Positions 36,675-47,696 of a DNA stretch of 64,000 nt are shown here, one piece after another. Source of the stretch: Ideonella benzenivorans (GTDB taxonomy: Bacteria; Pseudomonadota; Gammaproteobacteria; Burkholderiales; Burkholderiaceae_C); NCBI RefSeq assembly GCF_020387415.1, contig NZ_JAGWCB010000012.1:372001-436000 (forward strand), read 5' to 3'. Position 1 is the stretch's first letter. Each line of letters opens with the position of its first letter. The notes under the pieces are model-generated. The model did no database searches. It saw only the letters and a list, made by a program, of their open reading frames with translations, and was not told the DNA's origin. The position numbers were made by a program, and so were the translations under genes.

Positions 36675-38813
36675 ATGACCTTGTTCACCCGCCGCCAGGC
36701 TCTTGCCCTGCTGGGCGCCACCAGCGCCCCTCTCACCATGGCCCAGACCGCCGCCCCCCGCCCCGAGACCGACGACCCCTTCCTGTGGCTGGAGGATGTC
36801 GAGGGTGAACGTGCCCTCCACTGGGTGCGCGAGCACAACGCGGCCAGCCGCAAGCTGCTGGAGGCGCGCCCCGGCTTTGCCGAGACCCGGCACAGCCTGC
36901 AGGCCATCCTGGATTCGAAGGAACGCATCCCGGCGGTGACCCGCCGCGGCGACTGGCTCTACAACTTCTGGCGCGACGAGCAAAACCCGCGCGGCCTGTG
37001 GCGCCGCACCACGCTGGCGCGTTTCCGCCAGGCCGACCCGCAGTGGGAACTGATCCTCGACCTGGATGCCCTGGCCCGTGCGGAGACGGAGAACTGGGTC
37101 TGGGGCGGGGCGCAGCTGCTGGGCGGCCGCTCGACCCGCTGCCTGGTGTCGCTGTCCCGCGGCGGCGCGGACGCCAAGGTCGTGCGTGAGTTCGACCTGG
37201 CCACCCGCCGCTTCGTCGAGGGAGGCTTCTTGCTGCCGGAGGCCAAATCCGAACTGGACTGGCTGGACGAGGACCATCTCTTCGTGGGCACCGACTTCGG
37301 GCCGGGCTCGCAAACCGATTCCGGCTACCCGCGCGTGATCCGGCTGTGGCAGCGTGGCACCCCGCTGAGCGCCGCTGTGAAGGTCTACGAGGGGCGCCAG
37401 ACCGACGTCTCGGCCTTCGTCTCGGTGGACCCGACCCCGGGTTTTGAGCGGGTGCTGGTCGGCCGCGCGCCCGATTTCTTCACCAATGAAATCGCGCTGT
37501 GGCAGGACGGCCGGCTGGTGCCGGTCGACAAGCCGCTCGATGCCCAGTTGAGCTTCTGGCAGGCCCATGTGCTGATCAAGCTGCGCAGCGACTGGACCGT
37601 GGCAGGCCGCACTTGGCCCAGCGGCTCGCTGCTGCTGAGCGATGCCGCGGCCTACCTGAAGGGCGAGCGCCAGTTCACCGCCCTGTTCACCCCCACGACC
37701 ACCCGCTCGCTGGACGCCTTCACCACCACCGGCAGCCAGGTGCTGCTCTCGGTGATGGACAACGTGGCCAACCGGGTGGTGGCCTGGCGCCGGACCCCGG
37801 GCGGCTGGGAGGAACGGGCGATCGACACCCCCTTCCCCGGCACGCTGCATGTGCAGGCCCTGCACGACCCGCAGGTGCCTCATGACCCCTTGGCCGAGCA
37901 GTTCCTGCTCTCCTACGTCGACTTCCTGACGCCGGACACGCTGTACCTGGGCGACGCCAGCAGCGACCGGCTGGTGAAGATCAAGGCCCGACCGGCCTTC
38001 TTCGACGCCACCGGCATGCGGGTGGAGCAGCAGTTCGCCACCTCGAAGGACGGCACCAAGGTGCCCTATTTCGTGATCTGGCCGCGCGGCGCCAAGGCGG
38101 ATGGCCACAACCCGACCCTGCTCTACGGCTATGGCGGCTTCGAGGTGTCAATGCAGCCCTGGTACTCGGCCAGCTGGGGCCAGGCCTGGCTGAGCCGGGG
38201 CGGCGTGGCCGTGGTGGCCAACATCCGTGGCGGCGGCGAGTACGGCCCGGCCTGGCACCAGGCCGCCATCAAGGCGAACAAGCAGCGCAGCTACGACGAC
38301 TTCATCGCGATCGCCGAGGACCTGGTGGCCCGCAAGATCACCCGCCCGCAGCAACTGGGCATCATGGGCGGCAGCAATGGCGGCCTGCTGATGGGCGCGG
38401 TGCTGGTCCAGCGCCCGGACCTGTTCAACGCCGTGGTCTGCCAGGTGCCGCTGCTGGACATGAAGCGCTTCAACAAACTGCTGGCCGGCGCCAGCTGGAT
38501 GGCCGAGTACGGCAACCCGGACGTGCCGGCCGAGTGGGCGTCCATCTCGCGCTACAGCCCCTACCAGAACGTCAAGGCGGACGTGACCTACCCGAAGGTG
38601 TTCTTCGTCACCTCGACGCGCGATGACCGGGTTCACCCGGGGCACGCACGCAAGATGGCCGCGCGCATGATGGCCCAGGGCCATGACGTGCTCTATTACG
38701 AGAACATCGAAGGCGGCCACGGGAGCGCGGCCAACAACGCCCAGCTGGCCGACCGCCAGGCCCTGGAATTCGCCTTCCTGTGGAACCAGCTGGGTTCCAC
38801 CCCGCAGCGCTGA
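36675..38813 (+). CDS. Prolyl oligopeptidase family serine peptidase (S9A)
   Basis: A 712-residue exported enzyme. The N-terminus TRRQALALLGATSAP resembles a Tat-type signal peptide. A seven-blade propeller (about 75-430) precedes the hydrolase domain, with LLYGYGGFEVS, the RGGGEYGPAWHQAA segment, the nucleophile in GGSNGG near residue 570, TSTRDDRVHPGHARK with the acid, and the histidine in GGHGS. It cleaves short proline-containing peptides, here probably in the periplasm. This is the second S9 enzyme in the window and is only distantly like the one near 24 kb. Confidence 0.92.
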   Translation: MTLFTRRQALALLGATSAPLTMAQTAAPRPETDDPFLWLEDVEGERALHWVREHNAASRKLLEARPGFAETRHSLQAILDSKERIPAVTRRGDWLYNFWRDEQNPRGLWRRTTLARFRQADPQWELILDLDALARAETENWVWGGAQLLGGRSTRCLVSLSRGGADAKVVREFDLATRRFVEGGFLLPEAKSELDWLDEDHLFVGTDFGPGSQTDSGYPRVIRLWQRGTPLSAAVKVYEGRQTDVSAFVSVDPTPGFERVLVGRAPDFFTNEIALWQDGRLVPVDKPLDAQLSFWQAHVLIKLRSDWTVAGRTWPSGSLLLSDAAAYLKGERQFTALFTPTTTRSLDAFTTTGSQVLLSVMDNVANRVVAWRRTPGGWEERAIDTPFPGTLHVQALHDPQVPHDPLAEQFLLSYVDFLTPDTLYLGDASSDRLVKIKARPAFFDATGMRVEQQFATSKDGTKVPYFVIWPRGAKADGHNPTLLYGYGGFEVSMQPWYSASWGQAWLSRGGVAVVANIRGGGEYGPAWHQAAIKANKQRSYDDFIAIAEDLVARKITRPQQLGIMGGSNGGLLMGAVLVQRPDLFNAVVCQVPLLDMKRFNKLLAGASWMAEYGNPDVPAEWASISRYSPYQNVKADVTYPKVFFVTSTRDDRVHPGHARKMAARMMAQGHDVLYYENIEGGHGSAANNAQLADRQALEFAFLWNQLGSTPQR

Positions 38814-38832
38814 GCATCGCCAGGAGCCTTCG

Positions 38833-39123
38833 ATGAGCGACACGACCGAGCCGACCATCGTGCACAACGTGGCGGCCTCCCGCTTTGAGACCAAGGTCAG
38901 CAACCTGCTGTGCGTGGCCAGCTACCACCTGCACAACGGTGTGATGGACATGCTGCACACAGGCGTGCCCCCCGCGCTGGAAGGCCGCGGCATTGCCGCC
39001 AAGCTGGTGGCCGCCGCGCTGGCCCATGCCCGGGCCCAGGGGCTGAAGGTGCGGCCCAGCTGCAGCTATGTGGCGGTGTACATGCGCCGCCATCCGGAGA
39101 CGGCCGACCTGCTGGCCCCCTGA
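38833..39123 (+). CDS. GNAT-type small acetyltransferase (YidJ/YjdJ-like)
   Basis: A 96-residue protein with the short GNAT core of the N-acetyltransferase-like family: VPPALEGRGIAAKLVAAALAHARAQGLKVRPSCSYVAVYMRRHPE. The GRGIAAKL loop binds acetyl-CoA pyrophosphate. Only this reduced fold is present, as usual for the family, and substrates are unknown. It starts 19 bases after the prolyl oligopeptidase. Confidence 0.87.
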   Translation: MSDTTEPTIVHNVAASRFETKVSNLLCVASYHLHNGVMDMLHTGVPPALEGRGIAAKLVAAALAHARAQGLKVRPSCSYVAVYMRRHPETADLLAP

Positions 39124-39214
39124 GCGGCCCCTGAGCGACACCGCCCCCGGGCTCGCCCGGGTACGCTTGTTGCTGGTGGGGACAACACAATTCCGAACAC
39201 CTTCAGGGATCCCC

Positions 39215-39754
39215 ATGCCAGCCCCCGCCACCGCCCCTCCCGGCCCCCTGCCCTGCGTGATCGACATCGAGGCCTCCGGCTTCGGCCGCGGCAGCTACCC
39301 GATCGAGGTTGGCTTCGTGCTGCCCAATGGCGAGTCGGTTTGTACCCTGGTGCGCCCGCCCGCGCACTGGACGCACTGGGATGGCCGCGCCGAGCGCCTG
39401 CACGGCCTGACCCGCGAGCTGCTGGAGCAGCGCGGCAAGACACCGGAAGAAGTGGCCGAGCTGCTGAACACCCACCTGCGGGGCTGCACCGTCTACTGCG
39501 ACGGCTGGGCCCACGACTACACCTGGCTGGCTCTGCTGTTCGAGGAAGCGGGCCTGCAACCGGCTTTCACCCTGCGCCACCTGCATGAGCTGATCGAGGA
39601 AGCCCACGCCGAGCACTGGGACCAGACCTGCGCCGAGGTCCGCAGCAGCCTGCAGCTGACGCGCCACCGCGCCAGCAGCGATGCCCGCGTGCTGCAACTG
39701 GCCCTGGGGCAGCTGCGCCAGGCCCCGGGCACAGCGCCGATGGCCGCCGCCTGA
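39215..39754 (+). CDS. DEDDh 3'-5' exonuclease, RNase T/DnaQ-like
   Basis: A 179-residue exonuclease-fold protein. The first metal motif is DIEASGFG (D, E) near residue 17; the second aspartate lies in YCDGWAHDYTWL, and HRASSDARVL gives the DEDDh histidine and last aspartate. It removes 3' nucleotides from RNA or DNA; it has no polymerase partner here. The start at 39215 follows a 91-base gap from the acetyltransferase. Confidence 0.87.
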   Translation: MPAPATAPPGPLPCVIDIEASGFGRGSYPIEVGFVLPNGESVCTLVRPPAHWTHWDGRAERLHGLTRELLEQRGKTPEEVAELLNTHLRGCTVYCDGWAHDYTWLALLFEEAGLQPAFTLRHLHELIEEAHAEHWDQTCAEVRSSLQLTRHRASSDARVLQLALGQLRQAPGTAPMAAA

Positions 39755-39770
39755 GCCGGCGGCAGCCCCC

Positions 39771-40805
39771 TCAGACCATCACCGGCTCCATCTCCAGCCG
39801 GATGCCGAAGCGGCCGTAGACGCTCTCCTGGATCGCCCGGGCCAGGGTCTGCACTTCGGAGCCGATCGCATCGCCGCGGTTGACCAGCACCAGGGCCTGC
39901 TTGTCGTAGACCCCGGCATGGCCGACGGTCTTGCCCTTCCAGCCACAGGCGTCAATCATCCAGCCGGCGGCCAGCTTGAAGCGGCCATCCTCCAGCGGGT
40001 AGTGCACCACGTGCGGATCGCGGGCGATGATGTCGCGGCACTGCTCCTCGGTGACGATGGGATTCTTGAAGAAGCTGCCCACGTTGCCGATCACGGCCGG
40101 ATCGGGCAGCTTGGCGCGCCGCACCTCGCAAACCCACTGGAAGATGGTGCGCGCGTCGGGCTGGTGGTTGCCCGTCTCGTCCATCTTGCGCTCCAGGTCC
40201 AGGTAGCCCAGCACCGGCTGCCAGGGTTTGGGCAGGCGCAGGCGCACCCGCGTGATCACGCTCTTGCCCGCCAGCGCCCGCTTGAAGATGGAATCGCGGT
40301 AGCCAAACTGGCACTGGGCCGCGTTGAGCGTGACGGTGCGGCCGGTCAGCAGGTCCACCGTGTCGAGCGACTCGAAGCGGTCCTGCAGTTCCAGCCCGTA
40401 GGCGCCGATGTTCTGCACCGGGGCCGCGCCCACGGTGCCGGGGATCAGCGCCATGTTCTCCATGCCGCCCCAGCCCTGTTCCAGCGTCCAGGCCACGGCG
40501 TCGTGCCAGCGCTCGCCGGCACCGAACTCGACGATCACCGCCCGCTCGGTTTCCTCGACCAGGCGCTTGCCCAGAATCTCGACCTTGAGCACCAGCTCGG
40601 GCATGTCACGGGTCAGAATGACATTGCTGCCGCCCCCCAGCACGAACTTGGGCGCCAGGCCCAGTTCCGGGTGGTCCACCACCGCACGGACGTCGGCCTC
40701 TGAACGGATGCGCACCAACTGCCCCGCCACCGCTGGCAGGCCGAAGGTGTTGTAGGGTTTCAGGCTGACGCCCGGTTCGATTTGCATGGCAGAATTTTCC
40801 GCCAT
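39771..40805 (-). CDS. murB: UDP-N-acetylenolpyruvoylglucosamine reductase
   Basis: Reduces the enolpyruvyl group to make UDP-MurNAc for peptidoglycan. The 344-residue type I enzyme has the FAD-binding [13 protein letters not shown] and the [15 protein letters not shown] segments, the catalytic serine in [10 protein letters not shown], and the [14 protein letters not shown] region. AGAAGGAG lies 11 bases before the ATG at 40805; an ATG at 40787 is the alternative. It is divergent from yajQ, with 34 bases between starts. Confidence 0.95.
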   Translation of the reverse strand: MAENSAMQIEPGVSLKPYNTFGLPAVAGQLVRIRSEADVRAVVDHPELGLAPKFVLGGGSNVILTRDMPELVLKVEILGKRLVEETERAVIVEFGAGERWHDAVAWTLEQGWGGMENMALIPGTVGAAPVQNIGAYGLELQDRFESLDTVDLLTGRTVTLNAAQCQFGYRDSIFKRALAGKSVITRVRLRLPKPWQPVLGYLDLERKMDETGNHQPDARTIFQWVCEVRRAKLPDPAVIGNVGSFFKNPIVTEEQCRDIIARDPHVVHYPLEDGRFKLAAGWMIDACGWKGKTVGHAGVYDKQALVLVNRGDAIGSEVQTLARAIQESVYGRFGIRLEMEPVMV

Positions 40806-40839
40806 TTCTCAAACCGCTCCTTCTGAAGAAAGCACAACC

Positions 40840-41334
40840 ATGCCCAGCTTTGACGCCGTCCTCGAACCCGACATGGTGGCCATCAAGAATTCGGTGAGCA
40901 ACGCCCAGAAGGAGATCGCCACCCGCTTCGACTTCAAGGGCACCTCGGCCGCCGTGGAACTCAAGGAGAAGGAAAAGGAAATCCAGCTCGTGGGTGATGG
41001 CGACTTCCAGATCGAGCAGGTCAGCACCGTGCTGATCGGCAAGCTCACCAAGCAGGGCGTCACCGTCAACTACCTGGACATGAGCGGCAAGATCGAGAAG
41101 ATCGGCGGCGACAAGGTGCGCCAGACCTACAAGATCAAGGCAGGCATCGAGGCCGAACTGGCCAAGAAGATCACCGGCGGGCTCAAGAACAGCAAGCTCA
41201 AGGTGCAGGCCAGCATCCAGGGCGATGAAGTGCGCGTGACCGGCAAGAACCGGGACGACCTGCAGCTGGCCATCGCCCTGCTGAAGAAGGAGTTCGCCGA
41301 CCAGCCGCTGAAGTACCAGAACTTCCGCGACTGA
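40840..41334 (+). CDS. yajQ: YajQ nucleotide-binding protein (DUF520)
   Basis: A 164-residue protein with two RNP-like repeats, [30 protein letters not shown] at the start and [28 protein letters not shown] at the end, plus [11 protein letters not shown]. Family members bind nucleotides, including cyclic di-GMP in Xanthomonas, and may bind tRNA. Length and ends match the family. Confidence 0.95.
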   Translation: MPSFDAVLEPDMVAIKNSVSNAQKEIATRFDFKGTSAAVELKEKEKEIQLVGDGDFQIEQVSTVLIGKLTKQGVTVNYLDMSGKIEKIGGDKVRQTYKIKAGIEAELAKKITGGLKNSKLKVQASIQGDEVRVTGKNRDDLQLAIALLKKEFADQPLKYQNFRD

Positions 41335-41358
41335 CCGGCACCGCGCCGGTCCCCCTCC

Positions 41359-42186
41359 TCAGTGCAGCAGGTGCTCGCCGCGGCCCGTCGGCACCGCATG
41401 CGGGCGCAGATGCGTCTTGACCCAGTCCAGCTCCAGGCCCAGCCGCTGCACCAGTTCCTCCTGCGCCGCCAGCGCGTCGGTCAGCGCGAGGCCGCCCTGC
41501 TCGCCGGCCTCGGCCATCACGCTGGCCAGGCGCAGCACGGCCCCCAGCCGGCAGAACGGCCGGCAGGCCAGCGGGTCGTCCGCCGCACTCAGCGCCAGCA
41601 CCAGGGCGCCGGGGAACTGCCAGCGCCGCGCCAGCTCGGCAGTGACCTGCACATGGCTGCACTGCAGCAGACGGCGCTCATGGTCCAGCAGGCTGTCCGG
41701 CAGGCTGGCCTGCCGCTCAGCCTGGGCCATGGCCTCCGGGTCCTGCATCAGCATCAGCAGCTCGCCAGTGCGCATCACCATCCCGGCCAGATGGGCGGTG
41801 TCGGGGTCCAGATCGCATGCGCCCGCCAGCACGCGGGCATGGTCGGCCGTCGCCAGGCACTGGCGCCAGAAGCGCATGCGGTCAAAACCGTCGACCTGCG
41901 GGAACGCCCCGGCCGCGCAAGCGGCCAGCGCCAGGTCACGCAAGCCCTCCAGGCCGATGATGACGGCCGCGTCCTGCAGCGTGGCCACCGAATGGCTGGG
42001 GCTGTAGTGGGGGGAATTGGCCAGCCGCAGCACCTTGACCGACAGGCCCTGGTCTTGCGCGATCAGTTGGGAGAGTTCCCGCAGGCCCAGCGAGGCCTTG
42101 TCCAGGGACTGCATCAGGCTGTGCGCCACCTCCGGCATCGACGGCAGCGCCGCGGGGTTGGCGAAATACTTGTCCATCAACGGCAT
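41359..42186 (-). CDS. HDOD domain protein
   Basis: A 275-residue protein with an HDOD domain from about residue 15: PSMPEVAHSLMQSLDKASLGLRELSQLIAQDQGLSVKVLRLANSP, then LQDAAVIIGLEGLRDLAL. It lacks catalytic HD residues of phosphohydrolases. It is a second HDOD protein in the window, and the two are only modestly alike. Probably a signalling or stress adaptor; partners are not visible. Confidence 0.88.
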   Translation of the reverse strand: MPLMDKYFANPAALPSMPEVAHSLMQSLDKASLGLRELSQLIAQDQGLSVKVLRLANSPHYSPSHSVATLQDAAVIIGLEGLRDLALAACAAGAFPQVDGFDRMRFWRQCLATADHARVLAGACDLDPDTAHLAGMVMRTGELLMLMQDPEAMAQAERQASLPDSLLDHERRLLQCSHVQVTAELARRWQFPGALVLALSAADDPLACRPFCRLGAVLRLASVMAEAGEQGGLALTDALAAQEELVQRLGLELDWVKTHLRPHAVPTGRGEHLLH

Positions 42187-42321
42187 GGTGTCTCCATCAA
42201 CAGGTGAGTCGAACGTCGGACCGCACGCTGGCGGTGTCCGCCCCGGTGATCGAACACCCGCCCGCCGGCCCGCGCATCAGCACCGACCCGGATACCGCTC
42301 AAAACACCGGACAATGGCGCG

Positions 42322-43011
42322 GTGAAAGTGACTCAAATCCTGTTCAGCCAGGGCTTCGGCACCCGGCGGGTGTGTGCCGGGCTGGTCGAGGCCGGTCTGG
42401 TCCGCCTGGGCGAGCGCGTGCTCGACGACCCCCATGAGGACCTGCCCACCGAGGGCCTGGTGCTGACCGTGGAGGGCAAGGACTGGCCTTACCACGCCCA
42501 GGCGCTGGTGATGCTGCACAAGCCTGCGGGCTATGAGTGCTCGCAAAAGCCCAAGCACCACCCCAGCGTGCTGACGCTGCTGCCACCGCCGCTGCGGGAA
42601 CGCGGGGTGCAGCCCATCGGCCGGCTGGACGAGGACACCACCGGCCTGCTGCTGCTGACCGACGATGGCCGGCTGATCCACAAGCTCACCTCCCCCAAGC
42701 ACCATGTGCCCAAGGTGTACGAGGTGAGCTGCAAGCACCCACTGGCCGCGGACGCGGTGCCCCGCCTGCTGGCCGGGGTGGTGCTGGACGACGACCCGGC
42801 CCCGGTGGCCGCCGCCGCCTGCGAGCTGGTCGACGAGACCCACCTGCGGCTCACGCTGACGGAGGGCAAGTACCACCAGGTCAAGCGCATGGTCGCCGCC
42901 ATCGGCAACCGGGTCGAGGCCCTGCACCGCAGCCGCTTCGGCCCGCTGAGCCTGCCGGCCGACCTGGCGCCCGGCCAATGGTGCTGGATTCCCGGTTGGC
43001 CGGCGGGCTGA
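42322..43011 (+). CDS. rsuA: RsuA-family pseudouridine synthase
   Basis: A 229-residue enzyme with an N-terminal S4-like RNA-binding segment (QILFSQGFGTRRVCAGLVEAGLV) and the catalytic motif IGRLDEDTTGLLLLTDDG, whose aspartate attacks the uridine. EGKYHQVKRMVAAIGNRV is the RsuA-type C-terminal motif. Length fits RsuA, which modifies 16S rRNA U516, but RluE-like activity cannot be excluded. It starts at GTG 42322, as no ATG is in frame nearby. Confidence 0.88.
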   Translation: MKVTQILFSQGFGTRRVCAGLVEAGLVRLGERVLDDPHEDLPTEGLVLTVEGKDWPYHAQALVMLHKPAGYECSQKPKHHPSVLTLLPPPLRERGVQPIGRLDEDTTGLLLLTDDGRLIHKLTSPKHHVPKVYEVSCKHPLAADAVPRLLAGVVLDDDPAPVAAAACELVDETHLRLTLTEGKYHQVKRMVAAIGNRVEALHRSRFGPLSLPADLAPGQWCWIPGWPAG

Positions 43012-43038
43012 TGACCCTGCACCGATAATCGATCCGTC

Positions 43039-44007
43039 ATGCGAGTTTTCCGAGGCCACCACCCGTCCTTCGCCGCCGGTCCCGGCTGTGCGCTCACCAT
43101 CGGCAACTTTGACGGCGTGCACCGTGGCCACCAAGCCATGCTGGCCCTGCTGAACAACGAAGCCCGGCTGCGTGGCCTGCGCAGCTGCGTGATGACCTTC
43201 GAGCCGCACCCACGCGACTGGTTTGCACAGAAGCTGGGCAAGCCCGAGGCGGCGCCGCTGCGCATCGCCACGCTGCGCGACAAGCTGCAGGAGTTGGAGC
43301 ACTGCGGTGTGGATGACGTGGTGCTGATGCGCTTTGACGACCGTCTGGCCAGCCTCTCACCGGACGACTTCATCCGCCAGGTGCTGGTGAACCAGCTCAA
43401 GGCCCGCTACGTGCTGGTGGGCGATGATTTCCGCTTTGGCGCCAAGCGGGCGGGTGACTACGCGCTGCTGGATGCCGCTGGCAACGACCTGGGTTTCGAC
43501 GTCGCCCGCATGATGAGCTATGAGGTGCACGGCCTGCGCGTCTCCAGCTCGGCCGTGCGCGAGGCCCTGGCCGCCGGCGACATGCGCCGCGCCGCCACCC
43601 TGCTGGGCCGGCCCTACTGCATCTCCGGCCATGTGGTGCATGGCCGCAAGCTGGGCCGTGACCTGGGCTTTCGCACGCTGAACCTGCGCTTTCCCTCGCA
43701 CCGCCCCGCCGCCCAGGGCATCTTCGTCGTGCGGGTGCACGGCCTGGGCCCCAGCCCGCTGCCGGGCGTGGCCAGTCTGGGCGTGCGCCCGTCGGTGGAA
43801 GACGCCGGCCGGGTGCTGCTGGAGGTGCATTGCCTGGACTGGCCAGCCCACATCGCGCTGGAAGGCGGCTACGCCCGCCTGCTGCGGGTGGAGCTGATGC
43901 ACAAGCTGCACGACGAACGCCGCTACCCCTCGCTGGAGGCCCTGCGGGCCGGCATTGCCCAGGACGTGGTGGATGCCACGGCCTGGTGGCGCGCCTACGG
44001 CGTCTGA
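43039..44007 (+). CDS. ribF: Bifunctional riboflavin kinase / FAD synthetase
   Basis: Converts riboflavin to FMN and FAD. The 322-residue protein has the nucleotidyltransferase domain first (TIGNFDGVHRGHQ with HxGH near 20-32; SSSAVREAL), then the kinase domain with GRKLGRDLGFRTLNL, where FRTLN replaces the usual FPTAN. The stretch HKLHDERRYPSLEALRAGI closes it. It is the first gene of the ribF-ileS-lspA order common in proteobacteria. Confidence 0.95.
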   Translation: MRVFRGHHPSFAAGPGCALTIGNFDGVHRGHQAMLALLNNEARLRGLRSCVMTFEPHPRDWFAQKLGKPEAAPLRIATLRDKLQELEHCGVDDVVLMRFDDRLASLSPDDFIRQVLVNQLKARYVLVGDDFRFGAKRAGDYALLDAAGNDLGFDVARMMSYEVHGLRVSSSAVREALAAGDMRRAATLLGRPYCISGHVVHGRKLGRDLGFRTLNLRFPSHRPAAQGIFVVRVHGLGPSPLPGVASLGVRPSVEDAGRVLLEVHCLDWPAHIALEGGYARLLRVELMHKLHDERRYPSLEALRAGIAQDVVDATAWWRAYGV

Positions 44008-44233
44008 ACCGCCGCTGGCGGCCGGCCGCTAGAATCCAAGGATGCGCCCCGCTCCCCTCCTGGCCGGCTCCTGCTGCGAACACACCGCGGTGCGCCGGCA
44101 GACCACGCGCGACCGAATTCCGCTCGGCGCGGCCTGAACCGGGCCCCGCCAGCTCTGTCGCGCGGCGCCTGCGGCGCCGTTCCTCCCTTTTCGCCTGCCA
44201 GTGCGCGCCCCTTCCTGCGCCGCACGAGAAGCC

Positions 44234-47137
44234 ATGACCGACAAGAAATCCGCCCCGAAGAACGACGCCAAGGACAGCAGCGCCTACCGCGCCACGCTGA
44301 ACATGCCCGACACCCCCTTCCCGATGCGTGGCGACCTGCCCAAGCGCGAACCGGGCTGGGTGAAGGACTGGAACGAGAGCGGCCTGTACAAGCGCCTGCG
44401 CGACGCCCGCCACGGCGCCCCGCTGTTCGTGCTGCACGACGGCCCCCCGTACGCCAACGGCCAGATCCACATGGGCCACGCGGTCAACAAGGTGCTCAAG
44501 GACATGATCGTCAAGAGCCGCCAGCTGGCTGGCTTTGACGCCCAGTACATCCCCGGTTGGGACTGCCACGGCCTGCCGATCGAGAACGCGATCGAGAAGA
44601 AGTACGGCCGCAACCTGAGCCGGGACGACATGCAGGCCAAGAGCCGTGCCTACGCCACCGAGCAGATCAACCAGCAGCGCGAGGACTTCAAGCGCCTGGG
44701 CGTGCTGGGCGACTGGGAGCGCCCCTACCGCACGATGGACTTCGCCAACGAGGCCGGTGAGCTGCGCGCCTTCAAGCGGGTGATCGAACGCGGCTTCGTC
44801 TACCGTGGCCTGAAGCCGGTGTACTGGTGCTTCGACTGCGGCAGCTCGCTGGCCGAGTTCGAGATCGAATACGCCGACAAGAAGAGCGACACGCTGGACG
44901 TGGCCTTCGAGACCGATGACGCCGATGCGCTGGCCACCGCCTTCGGCCTGCCGGCCCTGCCCGCCGGCAAGAGCGGCTTCATCGTCATCTGGACCACCAC
45001 CGCCTGGACCATCCCGGCCAACCAGGCGCTGAACGCCCACCCCGAGCTGAACTACGCCCTGGTCAACACGCCCATGGGCTGCCTGGTGCTGGCCGAGGAC
45101 CTGGTCGAGACCGCCCTGGCACGCTTTGGCCTGGAAGGCCAGGTGCTGGCCACCGCCAAGGGTGAGAAGCTGGGCGGCCTGAACTTCCGCCACCCGCTCT
45201 ACGACGTGGATGCTGGCTACCGCCGCCTGGCACCGGTCTACCTGGCCGACTACGTGTCGGCCACCGACGGCACCGGCATCGTGCACTCGGCCCCCGCCTA
45301 TGGTCTGGACGACTTCAACTCCTGCGTCGCCCACGGCATGAGCTACGACCAGATCCTCAACCCGGTGCAGGGCAACGGCTGCTATGCGGCCGACTTCCCG
45401 CTCTTCGGCGGGCTGCACATCTGGAAGGCCGTGCCGGTCATCCTGGAAGCACTGAAGAACGCCGGCCGGCTGATGGCCACCCAGCCCATCACCCACAGCT
45501 ACCCGCACTGCTGGCGCCACAAGACGCCGGTGATCTACCGCGCCGCCGCGCAGTGGTTCATCCGCATGGACGAGGAGACGCCCGACAGCCGCGGCGTGTT
45601 CGTCAAGGACCGCGCCGAGAAGACCCTGCGCCAGATGGCGCTGGAGGCGATCGAGCACACATCCTTCTACCCCGAGAACGGCCAGGCCCGGCTGCGCGAC
45701 ATGATCGCCAACCGGCCGGACTGGTGCATCTCCCGCCAGCGCAGCTGGGGCGTGCCGGTGCCTTTCTTCCTGCACAAGGACACGGGCGAACTGCATCCGC
45801 GCACGATGGAGATCCTCGACCAGGCCGCCGACATCGTCGAGCAGGGCGGCATCGAGGCCTGGAGCCGCGTGACCGCGGAGGAGATCCTGGGCGCCGCCGA
45901 TGCCCCGCACTACACCAAGAGCACCGACATCCTGGAGGTGTGGTTCGACTCGGGCTCGACCTTCTGGCACGTGCTGCGCGGCAGCCACGCCAAGGCCTAC
46001 CCGAACGGCGACTTCCACGCCGAAGGCCCCGAGGCCGACCTCTACCTGGAAGGCCATGACCAGCACCGCGGCTGGTTCCACAGCTCGTTGCTGCTGGGCT
46101 GTGCGCTGTTCGGCCGCGCGCCCTACAAGGGCCTGCTGACCCACGGCTTCACCGTGGACAGCCAGGGCCGCAAGATGAGCAAGAGCCTGGGCAACGGCAT
46201 CGACCCGCAGGAGGTCAACAAGAAGCTTGGCGCCGAGATCATCCGCCTGTGGGTGGCCGCCAGCGACTACTCCGGCGACATCGCCGGCGACGACAAGATC
46301 CTGGCCCGGGTGATCGACGCCTACCGCCGCATCCGCAACACGCTGCGCTTCCTGCTGGCCAACACGTCCGACTTCGACCCGGCCACCGACGCCGTGCCCG
46401 ACGCCGAGCTGCTGGAGATCGACCGCTACGCCCTGGCCCGTGCCGGCCAGCTGCAGGCCGAGATCCTGGCCCACTTCGACCGCTATGAGTTCCACCCGGT
46501 GGTGTCCAAGCTGCAGGTCTACTGCTCGGAAGACCTGGGCGCCTTCTACCTGGATGTGCTCAAGGACCGGCTCTACACCAGCGCCCCCAAGAGCCTGGCC
46601 CGCCGCTCGGCCCAGACCGCGCTGTGGCAGATCACGCACGCCATGCTGCGCTGGATGGCCCCCTTCCTCAGCTTCACCGCGGAAGAAGCCTGGCCGATCG
46701 TCGCCGGGGCCAAAACCCAGGGCTCGATCTTCTTCGAGACCTTCTGGAAGTTCACGACGCCGGACGAGGGTCTGCTGGCCAAGTGGGGCCGCATCCGCGC
46801 CATCCGCGAGCTGGCCAACAAGGAGATCGAAGCCGTGCGCACGGCCGGTGCCGTGGGCGCCTCGCTGCAGGCCACGCTGACGATCACCGCCGGCGCCGAC
46901 GACGCGGCCCTGCTGCGCTCGCTGGGCGAGGACCTGAAGTTCGTCACCATCACCTCGGCGGTGACGGTGGTGGACGGCGCCGAGCTGGCCGTCACGGTCA
47001 CGCCCAGCACCGCCGTCAAGTGCGAGCGCTGCTGGCACTACCGTGAGGACGTGGGCAGCGACGCCGCCCACCCGACGCTGTGCGGCCGCTGCAGCAGCAA
47101 CCTCTACGGCGCGGGCGAAACCCGCACCGTGGCCTGA
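44234..47137 (+). CDS. ileS: Isoleucyl-tRNA synthetase
   Basis: Charges tRNA-Ile. The 967-residue class I enzyme has the HIGH-type motif [11 protein letters not shown] near residues 74-84, a CP1 editing domain with the [13 protein letters not shown] stretch, the KMSKSLGNG loop near 650, and a C-terminal zinc site [12 protein letters not shown]...CGRC. I start at ATG 44234 (MTDKKSAPK); the longer frame from 44201 is less likely. The 226-base gap after ribF contains no gene I can see. Confidence 0.97.
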   Translation: MTDKKSAPKNDAKDSSAYRATLNMPDTPFPMRGDLPKREPGWVKDWNESGLYKRLRDARHGAPLFVLHDGPPYANGQIHMGHAVNKVLKDMIVKSRQLAGFDAQYIPGWDCHGLPIENAIEKKYGRNLSRDDMQAKSRAYATEQINQQREDFKRLGVLGDWERPYRTMDFANEAGELRAFKRVIERGFVYRGLKPVYWCFDCGSSLAEFEIEYADKKSDTLDVAFETDDADALATAFGLPALPAGKSGFIVIWTTTAWTIPANQALNAHPELNYALVNTPMGCLVLAEDLVETALARFGLEGQVLATAKGEKLGGLNFRHPLYDVDAGYRRLAPVYLADYVSATDGTGIVHSAPAYGLDDFNSCVAHGMSYDQILNPVQGNGCYAADFPLFGGLHIWKAVPVILEALKNAGRLMATQPITHSYPHCWRHKTPVIYRAAAQWFIRMDEETPDSRGVFVKDRAEKTLRQMALEAIEHTSFYPENGQARLRDMIANRPDWCISRQRSWGVPVPFFLHKDTGELHPRTMEILDQAADIVEQGGIEAWSRVTAEEILGAADAPHYTKSTDILEVWFDSGSTFWHVLRGSHAKAYPNGDFHAEGPEADLYLEGHDQHRGWFHSSLLLGCALFGRAPYKGLLTHGFTVDSQGRKMSKSLGNGIDPQEVNKKLGAEIIRLWVAASDYSGDIAGDDKILARVIDAYRRIRNTLRFLLANTSDFDPATDAVPDAELLEIDRYALARAGQLQAEILAHFDRYEFHPVVSKLQVYCSEDLGAFYLDVLKDRLYTSAPKSLARRSAQTALWQITHAMLRWMAPFLSFTAEEAWPIVAGAKTQGSIFFETFWKFTTPDEGLLAKWGRIRAIRELANKEIEAVRTAGAVGASLQATLTITAGADDAALLRSLGEDLKFVTITSAVTVVDGAELAVTVTPSTAVKCERCWHYREDVGSDAAHPTLCGRCSSNLYGAGETRTVA

Positions 47138-47148
47138 GCGGAGCGCGC

Positions 47149-47658
47149 ATGGCACGCAGTCCACGCAAGTCCGCCAGCAACGGCGACAGCACCAACCTGT
47201 GGGTCTGGCTGGGCCTGGCCGTGGCGGTGATCCTGCTCGACCAGTTCAGCAAGACACTGATCCTCGGCTTCTTCCAGCTGGGCGACAGCCACACCGTCAC
47301 CTCGTTCTTCAACGTCGTGCGGGTGCACAACACCGGGGCCGCGTTCTCGTTCCTGGCCGGCGCCTCGGGCTGGCAGCGCTGGTTCTTCATCGGACTGGGC
47401 GTGGCCGCCTCCGGCTTCATCGTCTGGATGCTGCGCCGCCATCCCGGCCAGACGCTGTTCTGCTTCGCCATCAGCATGATCCTGGGCGGCGCGCTGGGCA
47501 ACGTGATCGACCGGGTGATCCACGGCTATGTGGTGGACTTCATCCAGGTCCACTACGCCGGGCGCTACTTTCCGTCCTTCAACCTGGCCGACAGCGCCAT
47601 CACGCTGGGCGCGATCTGCCTGGTGCTCGACGAACTGCGTCGGGTGCGCAAAGGCTGA
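47149..47658 (+). CDS. lspA: Lipoprotein signal peptidase (signal peptidase II)
   Basis: A 169-residue inner-membrane aspartic peptidase that cuts signal peptides from prolipoproteins. Four membrane segments are visible, with the catalytic aspartates in [14 protein letters not shown] and [12 protein letters not shown], plus [19 protein letters not shown] lies a few bases before the ATG at 47149, and the gene starts 11 bases after ileS. Confidence 0.95.
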   Translation: MARSPRKSASNGDSTNLWVWLGLAVAVILLDQFSKTLILGFFQLGDSHTVTSFFNVVRVHNTGAAFSFLAGASGWQRWFFIGLGVAASGFIVWMLRRHPGQTLFCFAISMILGGALGNVIDRVIHGYVVDFIQVHYAGRYFPSFNLADSAITLGAICLVLDELRRVRKG

Positions 47659-47696
47659 GCCGCCTCGACCGCGGGGCCCGACGGTAGACTGAGCCC

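Noticed and set aside
43397-47164. A 1255-residue open frame on the minus strand opposite ribF, ileS and lspA
   Set aside because: Typical shadow of high-GC genes: repetitive Ala/Gly/His/Val composition with no domain, while the plus-strand genes show full motifs.
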